From: Streptomyces sp. NBC_00523 | Lineage (GTDB): Bacteria > Actinomycetota > Actinomycetes > Streptomycetales > Streptomycetaceae | Length of the DNA stretch: 64,000 nt | NCBI RefSeq assembly: GCF_036346615.1 | Contig: NZ_CP107836.1 | Location: 6,758,001 to 6,822,000, forward strand | Direction of reading: 5' to 3' | In this document: in pieces, positions 10,594 through 19,261 of the stretch | How positions within the stretch are numbered: the stretch's first letter is position 1 | Layout of the letters: each line of letters starts with the position of its first letter | The notes under the pieces: model-generated | Told to the model about the DNA's origin: nothing | Databases searched by the model: none | The model's input: only the letters and a program-made list of their open reading frames with translations | Position numbers and translations under genes: made by a program

Positions 10594-11850
10594 GTGAAAA
10601 ACCGCATGCTCGTCGGAGCTGTCGCCCTTATTTCCACTGTTGCGCTGGGTGGCTGCGGCGTGATCCCCGGAACCGGCGGCTCCGGCAGCGAGAAGGTGAC
10701 GATCTGGCTGATGAAGGACGGTGTTACCGCCGACTTCCTGGAGCGTTTCAAGAAGTCGTACGAGGACGAGCACTCCTCGGTCGAACTGGAGTTCAAGATC
10801 CAGGAATGGGGCGGCATCGGCCCCAAGGTCCTGGAAGCGCTCGCCGGCAAGGACACCCCCGACGTCATCGAGGTCGGCAACACCCAGGTCGCCCAGTACG
10901 CCGAGAGCGGCAACCTGCGCGACCTCACCCTCGAATCCATGCGTGACCTGGGCAGAGAGGACTGGCTGCCCGGTCTCGCCGAGCCGGGGAGCATCGGCGG
11001 TGTCCAGTACGGCATCCCGTGGTACGCGGCCAACCGCGTGGTGATCTACAACAAGGACATCTTCCGGGACGCGGGCATCAAGAACCCCCCGAAGACGCGC
11101 GCGCAGTGGATCGCCGACACCGAGAAACTGAACCACGACGGAATCCAGGGCATGTATCTGCCGGGGCAGAACTGGTACGTCCTCGCCGGGTTCATCTGGG
11201 ACGAGGGCGGCCAACTCGCCAGCGACGGCGAAGGAGACTGGGAGGGCACTCTCGACACGCCCGCGGCGCTCAGGGGCATGGACTTCTATTCCGAGCTCCA
11301 GGCCCTGGGCGACGGACCCAAGGACGCCGACGAGGAAAAGCCCCCGCAGGCCAATGTGTTCGCCGAGGGGAATGTCGCCCAGATCATCTCCACCCCCAGC
11401 ACGGCGACCCTGGTCGAGAAGAAGAACCCCGAACTCAAGGGCAAGCTCGGCTACTTCCCGATTCCCGGTAAGACCGCCAAGGCGCCCGGCTCGGTGTTCA
11501 CCGGCGGATCCGACCTGATCGTGCCGCAGAAGTCCGACCAGCGCGCCGCCGCCTACGAGGTCATCAAGGCGCTGGCCGGGGCCAAGTGGCAGGAGGACCT
11601 GGCCAAGACGATGAGCTACGTCCCCAACAAGCCCGAGCTCGCCCACGTCATCGAGGGCGAGGAGAGCACCGCCGCGATGGCCGAGGGCGCGGCGCAGGGC
11701 CACGCGACGCCCAACTCCCCGCAGTGGGCCGCGGTCGAGGCCGACAACCCCATCAAGACCTACATGACAGCGGTCCTCCAGGGCGGCGACCCGGCGACCG
11801 AGGCGAAGACCGCCTCCGACAAGATCACCGCGGTGCTCGCCGGCAGCTGA
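10594..11850 (+). CDS. DasA-like sugar-binding lipoprotein (orphan ABC substrate-binding protein)
   Basis: An extracellular solute receptor for ABC import of sugars, 418 aa, of the bacterial SBP family 1. A GTG start follows AGAAGG by six bases. The signal ends in a lipobox VALGGC with Cys21 as the lipidated residue. The mature part is a classical two-lobe sugar-binding fold (VTIWLMKDG; PDVIEVGNTQVAQYA; GIPWYAANRVVIYNKDIF). It resembles DasA, the chitobiose receptor. No permease genes follow, so it probably pairs with DasB/C and MsiK encoded elsewhere. A DasR-like operator in its promoter supports chitin-linked control. Whether it is dasA itself or a paralogue cannot be told from the window. 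Confidence 0.85.
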   Translation: MKNRMLVGAVALISTVALGGCGVIPGTGGSGSEKVTIWLMKDGVTADFLERFKKSYEDEHSSVELEFKIQEWGGIGPKVLEALAGKDTPDVIEVGNTQVAQYAESGNLRDLTLESMRDLGREDWLPGLAEPGSIGGVQYGIPWYAANRVVIYNKDIFRDAGIKNPPKTRAQWIADTEKLNHDGIQGMYLPGQNWYVLAGFIWDEGGQLASDGEGDWEGTLDTPAALRGMDFYSELQALGDGPKDADEEKPPQANVFAEGNVAQIISTPSTATLVEKKNPELKGKLGYFPIPGKTAKAPGSVFTGGSDLIVPQKSDQRAAAYEVIKALAGAKWQEDLAKTMSYVPNKPELAHVIEGEESTAAMAEGAAQGHATPNSPQWAAVEADNPIKTYMTAVLQGGDPATEAKTASDKITAVLAGS

Positions 11851-11859
11851 CCCCCGGCG

Positions 11860-11895
11860 CGGGTACGGGACCGGACACCGCCGGCCCCGTACCCG
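11860..11895. terminator. Hairpin between the DasA-like gene and egtD
   Basis: Arms 11860-11874 and 11881-11895 pair over 15 positions with one mismatch (core CGGGTACGGG with CCCGTACCCG). The hairpin lies between convergent genes and precedes the egtD stop by nine bases. Confidence 0.7.
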
Positions 11896-11904
11896 TACCG
11901 GAGG

Positions 11905-12867
11905 TCAGTCCACCGTGGACAGGGACAGCGCGAACCTGTCCTCGGAGTCCGTCCACCAGTGGGCCAGCCGGAGTCCCGCCGCGGCCAGTTCGCCGCGCAC
12001 CCCGTCCTCGCGGAACTTCGCGGACACCTCGGTGCGCAGCTCCTCACCCGCCTCGAACGGCACCACCAGGTCCAGCTCCGGAATCTTCACCGTCAGCGAC
12101 CGGCGGGCCCGCAGCCGCATCTCGATCCACTCCTCGCGCGGATTCCACCGCGCCACGTGCGCGAAGTCCTCCGGTACGAAGTCCGCGCCCAGCTCCCGGT
12201 CCACGACCGAGAGGACGTTACGGTTGAACGCCGCCGTCACCCCGGCCGCGTCGTCGTACGCCGCGACCAGCACCCCCTCGTCCTTCACGAGGTCCGTGCC
12301 CAGCAGCAGCGTGTCCCCGGGCGCCAGCAGATCGCGTACCGACTTCAGGAACACCGACCGCTCACCCGGCAGGAGATTGCCGAGGGTGCCGCCGAGGAAC
12401 GCCACCAGCCGGGGCCCGGGCGTCTCCGGCAGCGAGAGCCCGGCCGTGAAGTCGGCGATCAGCGCGTGCACCGACAGCCCCGGCCGCTCCGTCAGCAGCG
12501 CCTCCGCCGCCCCGCGCAGCGCGCTCTCGCTGACGTCGACCGGCACGTAACTGTGCAGGTCCGTCAGCGCGTCCAGCAGATGACGGGTCTTCTCCGAGGA
12601 GCCGGAACCCAGCTCCACCAGCGTGCGGGCGCCGGACGCGGCGGCGATCTCGCCCGCCCGGTCGATCAGGATCTCCCGCTCGGCGCGCGTCGGGTAGTAC
12701 TCGGGGAGCCGGGTGATCTCCTCGAACAGTTCGCTGCCCCGGGCGTCGTAGAACCACTTGGGCGGCAGCGTCTTCGGCCTCCGGGACAGACCGTGCAGCA
12801 CATCGGCGCGCAGCGCCGCGTCCGTCGCGTCCTCGGGCAGGGTGCGGGTCAGCAGGAAGGGCTTCAC
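11905..12867 (-). CDS. egtD: Histidine N-alpha-methyltransferase
   Basis: EgtD uses three S-adenosylmethionine molecules to make hercynine, the first dedicated step of ergothioneine synthesis. It has 320 aa. The SAM-binding loop TLVELGSGSSEKTRHLL lies at about residues 85-101. Typical family blocks are RRPKTLPPKWFYDARGSELFEEIT near the N-terminus and LVAFLGGTLGNL in the middle. The GTG start overlaps the egtC stop by 4 nt, so translation is coupled. It is the last gene of egtABCD. Confidence 0.93.
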   Translation of the reverse strand: MKPFLLTRTLPEDATDAALRADVLHGLSRRPKTLPPKWFYDARGSELFEEITRLPEYYPTRAEREILIDRAGEIAAASGARTLVELGSGSSEKTRHLLDALTDLHSYVPVDVSESALRGAAEALLTERPGLSVHALIADFTAGLSLPETPGPRLVAFLGGTLGNLLPGERSVFLKSVRDLLAPGDTLLLGTDLVKDEGVLVAAYDDAAGVTAAFNRNVLSVVDRELGADFVPEDFAHVARWNPREEWIEMRLRARRSLTVKIPELDLVVPFEAGEELRTEVSAKFREDGVRGELAAAGLRLAHWWTDSEDRFALSLSTVD

Positions 12868-13619
12868 GTGCGGGGCTCCTTCAGCGGGGTCAGCAGGACG
12901 TCTCCGGCGGTCGCGGTCAGCAGGGTGCGGTCGGGCACCTCGGACCAGCGGGGATCATCGTCGTACGGCTCCGAGGCGACGACCGTGCGCCGCCCGGGCT
13001 CGGTGAGATGCCACAGGGTGTCGCCCCAGGCGGTGGCCACGAGGGTGCGGCCGTCGGTGAGCAGCAGATTGAGCCGGGAGCCCGGCGCCGCCTCCGCCAC
13101 CTCGGGCACGGTGTCCGCCACGGCCTGCGCGAGCGCGTCGCCCGTCGCGAGCCGGTGCCGCACCAGCGCCCACACCAGGGCGGAGTCGCTGCGCGCGGCG
13201 AGCCGCAGCAGTTCGGCCGGGGGCAGGGTCGCCGCGAGGGAGGCCATCGAACCGGGCCACCCCTTCACCGCCCCGTTGTGGCTGAACAGCACCCGGTCCG
13301 CGGCGAACGGCGCAGCGGCCGCCTCGCCGTCCGGATCCGCGTCGGTCGCGTCCCGGACCGCGGCGAGCAGGGCGTGGCTGCGGACCACCCGGGCCAGGTC
13401 GGCGAAGGTCTGGTCGCCCCAGACGGGGCCCCGGCGGCGGTAACGCCCCGGGACCGGGTCGCCCTCCGCGTACCAGCCGACCCCGAAACCGTCGGCGTTG
13501 ACCGTGCCGTGGCGCTGGCGGCGGGGCTCCCAGGACTGCCGCACCAGGGAGTGCGCGGGGCGCGACAGCAGCTCGCCCAGGGCGACCGGTGGCCCCAGGT
13601 AGGCGAGGTGCCGGCACAT
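12864..13619 (-). CDS. egtC: Class II glutamine amidotransferase-like gamma-glutamyl hydrolase
   Basis: EgtC removes the gamma-glutamyl group from the sulfoxide made by EgtB. It has 251 aa and starts MCRHLAYLGPP, with Cys2 becoming the N-terminal nucleophile after Met removal. Other Ntn features are HNGAVKGWPG and the SDSALVWALV segment. The ATG overlaps the egtB stop by one base, and the gene's own stop overlaps the egtD start. Confidence 0.93.
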   Translation of the reverse strand: MCRHLAYLGPPVALGELLSRPAHSLVRQSWEPRRQRHGTVNADGFGVGWYAEGDPVPGRYRRRGPVWGDQTFADLARVVRSHALLAAVRDATDADPDGEAAAAPFAADRVLFSHNGAVKGWPGSMASLAATLPPAELLRLAARSDSALVWALVRHRLATGDALAQAVADTVPEVAEAAPGSRLNLLLTDGRTLVATAWGDTLWHLTEPGRRTVVASEPYDDDPRWSEVPDRTLLTATAGDVLLTPLKEPRT

Positions 13620-14953
13620 CAGAGGTCCCTCGCGGTGCGGAACCCCGCGAAGATCTGCCGCCGGACCGGCAGGTCCCAGTTGCGGAACGTCCCCCGGCAG
13701 GCCACCTGGTCCACCGCGAACGAGCCGCCCCTCAGCACCTTGTGCTCCGGGCCGAAGAACACCTCCGAGTACTCGCGGTACGGGAAGGGCGCGAACCCCG
13801 GGTACGGCAGGAAATCGCTCGCCGTCCACTCCCACACGTCACCGATGAGCTGACCCGCCCCGCACGGCGCCCGCCCGGCCGGGTACGCCCCGGCGGGCGC
13901 GGGCCGCAGATGGCGCTGCCCCAGATTGGCCCGCTCCGGCGTCGGGTCCTCGTCGCCCCACGGATAGCGGCGCGAGCGCCCGGAGACCGGATCGTGGCGG
14001 GCCGCCTTCTCCCACTCCGCCTCGGTCGGCAGCCTGCGCCCGGCCCAGCGCGCGTACGCGTCGGCCTCGTACCAGCTGACGTGCAGCACCGGCTCGTCGT
14101 CCGGCACCGGCTCGGTCACCCCGAAGCGCCGCCGCAGCCACTGCCCGGCGTCCCGGTGCCAGAACAGCGGGGCGCGCAGCTCGTGCTCCCGGACCATCGC
14201 CCAGCCCTCGGGCGCCCACCAGCGCCGGTCACCGTAACCGCCGTCCTCGACGAACGCCCGGTACGCCCCGCACGTCACCGGAGCCGTGTCGATGACGAAC
14301 CCGGGAACGTCCCGCCGGTGCGCGGGGCGTTCGTTGTCCAGGGCCCACGGTTCGGCCGACGTGCCCATGGTGAACGGGCCGCCGGGCACCAGGACCTCGG
14401 CGGGCAGCGCGGGCGTGTCGGCCGGCGCGCGCGGCGGCTCCGGGGCTGTCAGCGCGACCGGACCCGAGCGCAGCTGATGCGTGATCAGCATCGTCTCGTC
14501 GTGCTGCTGCTCGTGCTGCGCGATCATCCCGAACGCGAAACCGGACCTGACCAGCGCGGGCCCGTCACCGAGCGGAGCGGACTCCAGCACGTCCAGCGCC
14601 CTGCCGCGCACCTCGGAGGCGTACGAGCGGGCCTCCTCGGGCGCCAGCAGCGGCAACGAGGGCCGGGTGGCGCGCGGATGCTCGAAGGCGTCGTACAGCC
14701 CGTCGATCTCCGGGCGCATCGCCTCCCGTCCCGCCACTCCGCGCAGCAGCCACAGCTCCTCCTGGTTGCCGATGTGCGCCAGGTCCCAGACCAGCGGCGA
14801 CATCAGCGGCGAGTGCTGGGCGGTCAGCTCGTGGTCGTCCACGCTGTCGGTGAGGAGCGCGGTGCGCCTGCGCGCGGTGAGCAGCGCGGTGAGCGCGTGT
14901 TCGCGCAGCACCTCGGCGTCCCCGGCGTGCGGGGGCGCGGGGGATTCGGTCAT
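13619..14953 (-). CDS. egtB: Iron-dependent hercynine sulfoxide synthase
   Basis: EgtB joins gamma-glutamylcysteine to hercynine with O2. It has 444 aa with an N-terminal DinB-like four-helix part and a C-terminal formylglycine-generating-enzyme fold. Iron-ligand histidines are visible in SPLVWDLAHIGNQEE and HEQQHDETM, giving the expected three-His pattern. The C-terminal half contains VLVPGGPFTMGTS, WVGRRLPTEAEWEKAARH-type text (RRLPTEAEWEKAARHDP) and VLRGGSFAV. The start codon overlaps the egtA stop (ATGA). All regions of the family are present. Confidence 0.93.
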   Translation of the reverse strand: MTESPAPPHAGDAEVLREHALTALLTARRRTALLTDSVDDHELTAQHSPLMSPLVWDLAHIGNQEELWLLRGVAGREAMRPEIDGLYDAFEHPRATRPSLPLLAPEEARSYASEVRGRALDVLESAPLGDGPALVRSGFAFGMIAQHEQQHDETMLITHQLRSGPVALTAPEPPRAPADTPALPAEVLVPGGPFTMGTSAEPWALDNERPAHRRDVPGFVIDTAPVTCGAYRAFVEDGGYGDRRWWAPEGWAMVREHELRAPLFWHRDAGQWLRRRFGVTEPVPDDEPVLHVSWYEADAYARWAGRRLPTEAEWEKAARHDPVSGRSRRYPWGDEDPTPERANLGQRHLRPAPAGAYPAGRAPCGAGQLIGDVWEWTASDFLPYPGFAPFPYREYSEVFFGPEHKVLRGGSFAVDQVACRGTFRNWDLPVRRQIFAGFRTARDL

Positions 14954-16266
14954 GACAGGGTCCCCTTCGGATGGGCCGGGCGGCGCGCCCCGCCCGTGGT
15001 GAGCAGGTCCCGCAGGTCGTCGGCCGGGCATCTGCCCCGGGCGACATAGCGGTCGTGGAACCCGGCGACGGCGTCCCGTACCGCCACGCTCGCGCCCAGC
15101 CGGGGCAGCGCCTCCACGGCGAGGCGGAAGCAGAGGTCCGCCGCCTGGCGCAGCTCCGGATCGGCCAGGCCGTCGCGGGCGGCCGCGGTCCACAGCGGAT
15201 TGCGCGGTGCCGAGCCCGTCCCGGCCGTCTCGGCGAGCGGCTTCACGGTCCGGTACACCGTCTCCGCGGCCTCCGGGTCGTCGAACAGGGCCGTCGTGAC
15301 GGCGAGGGGCACGATCCAGCCGTCGTCACCGGGCTGGGCGTCGATCATGCGCAGCTCCAGGTGCCCGCGCGGGCGGGCCGGCGGGAACAGCGTGGTGACG
15401 TGGTAGTCGAGGTCGCTCCGGTCCGGGCGCCGGGGCACCCCGGACCGGATCCAGTCGCGGAACGTGAGCCCGTCCGGCACATGCCACGGCCCCTCGCCCC
15501 GTACGCACAGCACGGGCGTGTCCAGGACGTGCGCGGCCCAGGCGTCCCGCGGCGGCAGCAGCCCGTCGGGGGCCAGCGTCCGCTTCGGGTCCAGGTCCGC
15601 CCACAGCGCCTGGCGGGTGGACCGCCAGGGCGTCGGCGCGCCCGTCCGGAACGGCGAGTTGGCGAACGCCGCCACCAGGACGGCGCCCAGCAGATGCGCG
15701 AGCTGCCAGCGTCGCGCGTAGCCGAGCGGACCGGGCTCCTCCTCCCCGGCGTCCAGGCAGACCTGGACCGAGGCGGTGGTGCACATCATGGCGCGGCCGG
15801 CCGGGCCCCACCGGTCGAGGGCCCTCTCCATGGCCTCGTACCGGGGCTCGCGCAGGAGCCGGCGCGGTGTCTGCCAGGGATCGACGCCCAGCCCGGCCGG
15901 GGCGAGGCCCAGGGGGCCGAGGGCGGCGCGTACGGCGGTGAGATCGGCGGCGGTGTCCTCGACACACGCCATCAGGGAAGCGGCGGGGCGCGAGCTGAGT
16001 TCCAGCTGGCCGCCGGGTTCGAAGGTGAGCGCCGCGCTCAGGGGCAGCGCCCGGACGGCCGTTGCGGCCGCCTCCAGCAGGTGGGGCGGGACGGTGCGAT
16101 GCGGTTGGTCACGGTCGTGCAGGAGCCATTCCAGCTCGACGCCCACCGTGCTCGGCGGCCCCGTCTTGAAACAGATGCCGCGCAGTAAATCCTCCGCCTC
16201 GCCCTCACCGAGGGGCGGGGTCTGACCGGGTGGCGGACCATGGCCGCCGGGTGTCTCGGATGACAT
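14950..16266 (-). CDS. egtA: Glutamate-cysteine ligase, ergothioneine pathway, with a TTA codon
   Basis: EgtA makes gamma-glutamylcysteine, the thiol donor for EgtB. It has 438 aa of the GCS2 type, with VGVELEWLL near residue 42, LTFEPGGQLELSS, and MMCTTASVQVCLDAG as active-site blocks. GGAGG is six bases before the ATG. Leu27 is encoded by TTA (16186-16188), the codon read by the bldA tRNA in Streptomyces. Expression of the whole overlapping egtABCD operon could therefore depend on developmental tRNA supply. It is the first gene of the operon. Confidence 0.93.
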   Translation of the reverse strand: MSSETPGGHGPPPGQTPPLGEGEAEDLLRGICFKTGPPSTVGVELEWLLHDRDQPHRTVPPHLLEAAATAVRALPLSAALTFEPGGQLELSSRPAASLMACVEDTAADLTAVRAALGPLGLAPAGLGVDPWQTPRRLLREPRYEAMERALDRWGPAGRAMMCTTASVQVCLDAGEEEPGPLGYARRWQLAHLLGAVLVAAFANSPFRTGAPTPWRSTRQALWADLDPKRTLAPDGLLPPRDAWAAHVLDTPVLCVRGEGPWHVPDGLTFRDWIRSGVPRRPDRSDLDYHVTTLFPPARPRGHLELRMIDAQPGDDGWIVPLAVTTALFDDPEAAETVYRTVKPLAETAGTGSAPRNPLWTAAARDGLADPELRQAADLCFRLAVEALPRLGASVAVRDAVAGFHDRYVARGRCPADDLRDLLTTGGARRPAHPKGTLS

Positions 16267-16413
16267 GCCGGGCCTCCTTGTTCCGGTGCGTCCGTCCTAC
16301 CCAAACCGCTGCCGAGGCATCGCACAAGAGTGCCTTCTTCGCCCGAAATTCGATTGCGTGGCCGGGAGAAGAACGCCGATCATGCCCCGTATGCACCATA
16401 AGGGGGAGGGCCC

Positions 16414-17241
16414 GTGAGCGCCCGGCTGCGCGGAATCGCGCGCGAAACGGAGGCCATCGTCCGGGCGGGTACCTACCGCGCCGGAAACGGCCGGCAGATC
16501 AGCATCGAGAAGGGTGTGGCGGCCGCCCTCGCGGGTACGCGGCTGTACGGCCCCGAGCCGGTGCCGGTGGCCGCCGACCGGGACCGGACCCCGGTCATCG
16601 AGGTCACCGGCGAGAGCAGCCTCCGGGCGGCCGCCCGGATGACGCGCGAGGGCCCCGGCGAGGTCGCCGTCCTGAACTACGCCTCCGCCCGCAACCCCGG
16701 CGGCGGCTACCTCAACGGCGCCCAGGCCCAGGAGGAGGCCCTGTGCCGGGGCTCCGCGCTGTACGCCACGCTGCTGCGGGCGCCCGGCTTCTACGACCAT
16801 CACCGTGCCGAACGCGGCGTGTTCTACACCGACCGGGTCATCCACTCGCCCGGCGTGCCGGTCTTCCGCGACGACCGCGGCCGACTGCTCGACGCCCCGT
16901 ACGCGGCGGGCTTTCTCACCTCACCGGCCCCCAACGCCGGGGTCATCCGCGCCCGGACCCCGCAGGAGGCCCACCGCATCCCGGCCGCGCTGGCCGCCCG
17001 GGCCGAACGGGTGCTGGAGGTCGCTGCGGTGAACGGCTACCGCCGGCTGGTCCTGGGCGCCTGGGGCTGCGGCGTGTTCCGGAACGACCCGGCGGTGGTG
17101 GCCGGCGCCTTCCGCGTGCTGCTCACCGGAGAGGGCCGGTTCGCGGGTCACTTCGAGGAGGTCGTCTTCGGCATCCTCGGCCGCGACGACGATTCGCCCA
17201 CCCGGGTGGCCTTCGACCGGGTGTTCGCCGACCGGGGGTGA
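16414..17241 (+). CDS. Bacterial poly(ADP-ribose) glycohydrolase-like protein (macrodomain, TIGR02452 type)
   Basis: A 275-aa protein with a macrodomain fold. The PARG signature is complete: GGG at residues 96-98, seven residues, then QEE at 106-108 (GGGYLNGAQAQEE). The adjacent glutamates are those that cleave ribose-ribose bonds of poly(ADP-ribose) in characterised enzymes. Further blocks are VLNYASARNPGGGYL and VLGAWGCGVFRNDP, which contacts ADP-ribose in the family. The GTG start has GGGGGAGGG upstream. No ADP-ribosyltransferase partner is visible nearby, so its target in the cell is unknown. Confidence 0.85.
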   Translation: MSARLRGIARETEAIVRAGTYRAGNGRQISIEKGVAAALAGTRLYGPEPVPVAADRDRTPVIEVTGESSLRAAARMTREGPGEVAVLNYASARNPGGGYLNGAQAQEEALCRGSALYATLLRAPGFYDHHRAERGVFYTDRVIHSPGVPVFRDDRGRLLDAPYAAGFLTSPAPNAGVIRARTPQEAHRIPAALAARAERVLEVAAVNGYRRLVLGAWGCGVFRNDPAVVAGAFRVLLTGEGRFAGHFEEVVFGILGRDDDSPTRVAFDRVFADRG

Positions 17242-17268
17242 CCCTCACCCTGAAGTCGAGGGTGAGGG
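17242..17268. terminator. Hairpin after the PARG-like gene
   Basis: A 10-bp perfect stem (CCCTCACCCT, 17242-17251, with AGGGTGAGGG, 17259-17268) and a 7-nt loop start right after the PARG stop codon. It also faces the end of the convergent PemK-like gene. Confidence 0.7.
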
Positions 17269-17287
17269 CCGGGTCCGCCGGGCGCCC

Positions 17288-17752
17288 TCACGCCCAGCCG
17301 TAACGCTCCCTCAGCCGCTCGACGACCAGGTCGAACCTGGCCCGGTCCAGGGCGCACGCCTCGCGCCGCATCCCGTCCTCGTGGACCCGCAGGACCCGGT
17401 CCAGGTCCACCCAGGACGGACGGCCCGAGCTGTCCCAGGGGCCCGCGCCCAGCGACACCCACTCCCGGTCCATGTCGTGCTGCTTGCTGGACAACTGCAC
17501 GGCCAGCAGCGTGCCCTTCGCCTCCCGCGCCACGACCAGGACCGGCCGGTCCTTGCCGCGCCCGTCGTTCTCTTCGAACGGCACCCACGTCCAGACGATC
17601 TCCCCGGGGTCGGGTGCGCCGTCCCGGTCGGGGGCGTACGAGGTGCGGACCGGGCCCACCTCGCGCGGATCGGCCTCGGCGGTGGCTGTGGAACCGGTCC
17701 GGCCCGGGAAGGCGGCCGGCTCGTCGTAAGTGTCGCGGTGCTGGATCGTCAT
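17288..17752 (-). CDS. PemK/MazF-family toxin-like protein without visible antitoxin
   Basis: A 154-aa protein. After a 45-residue polar N-terminal extension comes a PemK/MazF-like SH3 barrel: PGEIVWTWVPFEENDGRGKDRP, VLVVAREAKGTLLAVQLSS and a C-terminal helix. MazF proteins are ssRNA endonucleases, but many solitary Streptomyces members like this have no antitoxin and unknown activity. No small DNA-binding gene lies next to it. The ATG follows a TAGGGT box (17764-17759) by six bases with no ribosome site, suggesting leaderless translation. Confidence 0.7.
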   Translation of the reverse strand: MTIQHRDTYDEPAAFPGRTGSTATAEADPREVGPVRTSYAPDRDGAPDPGEIVWTWVPFEENDGRGKDRPVLVVAREAKGTLLAVQLSSKQHDMDREWVSLGAGPWDSSGRPSWVDLDRVLRVHEDGMRREACALDRARFDLVVERLRERYGWA

Positions 17753-17828
17753 CGGAACACCCTAGGCGGTCCGCGTGTACAGCCTGCGCGCCGGTGTGTC
17801 GCGACGGTCTGGAAGACTGCGCGGAGCC

Positions 17829-18851
17829 ATGAGCCAGTTACCCGATCAGCCCGCCGAAGGCCCCGTCCCGACCAGCGCCGATGTCGCGCGGCTCGCCGGT
17901 GTCTCCCGGGCCACCGTGTCCTACGTCCTCAACAACAACGCGCAGGTGCGGATCAGCGATCAGACCCGCCGCCGGGTACGGGAGGCGGCCGACGAACTCG
18001 GCTACGTACCCCACGCCGCCGCCCGCACCCTGCGCGCCGGTCACTCGCGGATGGTGCTGCTGCCCACCGGCAACCTGCCGACCGGCCCCCTGCACCTGCG
18101 CTTCCTGCGCGACCTGGAGGCGGGGCTGCGGCGCCTCGACTACACGGTCGTCCAGTACGGCTCGCTCGGCCTCGGCGCCGACGACGCCGCCCGCGCCTGG
18201 GCGGAACTCCGCCCCGCCGCCGTCATCGTGCCCGGCTCCGTCCCCCTCGCCCCGCGCGGCACGGCCGTGCTCCGACGCTCCGGCGCCAAGGCCGTCATCA
18301 CGCTGGGCCCCGACCCGGTGGAGGGCGCCCACGCCCTGATCATGGATCAGCGCGAGGTCGGCGGCTGCGCGGTGCGCCATCTGCTGGAACGCGGCAGGCG
18401 CCGCATCGGCGTGGTGATGCCCGAGGACCCCGCCACCGCGCTCTTCGCCGCCCCGCGCCTGGCCGGCGCCCGGGAGGCCGCGCTGAACGGCGGCGCCCAC
18501 GTCGAGGTGCTGCCGCTGCGCTACGAGGAGGAGTCGGCCGCGTCCCTGGCCGCCCGCTGGCCCGCGCTCGGCCTGGACGCCGTCTTCGCGTACGACGACA
18601 CCTACGCGATGCTCCTGATGCGGGCCCTCCAGGACGCCGGGATCGGGATACCCGCCGAGGCCGCCGTGGTGGGCGCAGACGACTCCATGCTCGGGCGGCT
18701 GCTGCGGCCGAGGCTCAGCAGCGTACGGATGGAGCTGGCGACCGCCCAGCCGCTGGCCGACCTCGTGGACCGGCTCGTCCGGCACCCCAGGACCCCGCCC
18801 GAACGGCACGACCTGCTGCGCGCCCGCACCGTACGCCGGGAATCCAGCTGA
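17829..18851 (+). CDS. LacI-family transcriptional regulator
   Basis: A 340-aa regulator. The N-terminal LacI HTH is clear (SADVARLAGVSRATVSYVLNNN, residues 17-38), followed by the hinge helix around GYVPHAAARTLRAG and a sugar-binding-protein-like effector domain. It is divergent from the PemK-like gene with 76 bp between starts and is not next to any sugar operon, so its ligand and targets cannot be inferred. The start is the Met of MSQLPDQ, preceded by GGAG. Confidence 0.88.
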   Translation: MSQLPDQPAEGPVPTSADVARLAGVSRATVSYVLNNNAQVRISDQTRRRVREAADELGYVPHAAARTLRAGHSRMVLLPTGNLPTGPLHLRFLRDLEAGLRRLDYTVVQYGSLGLGADDAARAWAELRPAAVIVPGSVPLAPRGTAVLRRSGAKAVITLGPDPVEGAHALIMDQREVGGCAVRHLLERGRRRIGVVMPEDPATALFAAPRLAGAREAALNGGAHVEVLPLRYEEESAASLAARWPALGLDAVFAYDDTYAMLLMRALQDAGIGIPAEAAVVGADDSMLGRLLRPRLSSVRMELATAQPLADLVDRLVRHPRTPPERHDLLRARTVRRESS

Positions 18852-18901
18852 ACCGGCCCGACGACGTGCGCGGCGCACCACCCATGCCTAGCGTCATGAC
18901 C

Positions 18902-19231
18902 ATGAGCGTTCCGCAGAGCTACGAAATCCTCATCGTCCCCGAGTTCACCGACGACAAGGCCCCCGCGGCCGGTGAGGGCGCTACGGGGGCCAGTGTCAGG
19001 GGGGCGGCGGCCAAGGGTTCCGACGGCGGGGGGCCGGGCGCCGCCATCCGGGCGGCCGTGGTCACCGCCACGGGGGAGACGGGCGAGACCGGCTACCCCC
19101 GGTACGCGGGCGACGGCATGGTGGCCGACATCGATCCCAGGACCAAAACCGTCGAGGGCCTGCTCGTGGACGGCTCGGAACTCGCGTACGGGCTCTCGGC
19201 CCGCGTCGCGGAGCGCGGCACGGACACCTGA
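18902..19231 (+). CDS. Small protein of unknown function
   Basis: I do not recognise this 109-aa protein. It begins MSVPQSYEILIVPEF, has a Gly/Ala-rich low-complexity middle (residues 24-50), and ends in a more structured stretch with YPRYAGDGMVADIDP. There is no signal peptide or membrane helix. The ATG lies seven bases after a TAGCGT box (18889-18894) identical to that of sdhC, so it is probably a leaderless gene. Two in-frame ATGs lie 6 and 18 nt upstream, inside that putative promoter. Confidence 0.55.
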   Translation: MSVPQSYEILIVPEFTDDKAPAAGEGATGASVRGAAAKGSDGGGPGAAIRAAVVTATGETGETGYPRYAGDGMVADIDPRTKTVEGLLVDGSELAYGLSARVAERGTDT

Positions 19232-19261
19232 CGCCGTACTGCCGGGGTAGGGGCGGCGGCC

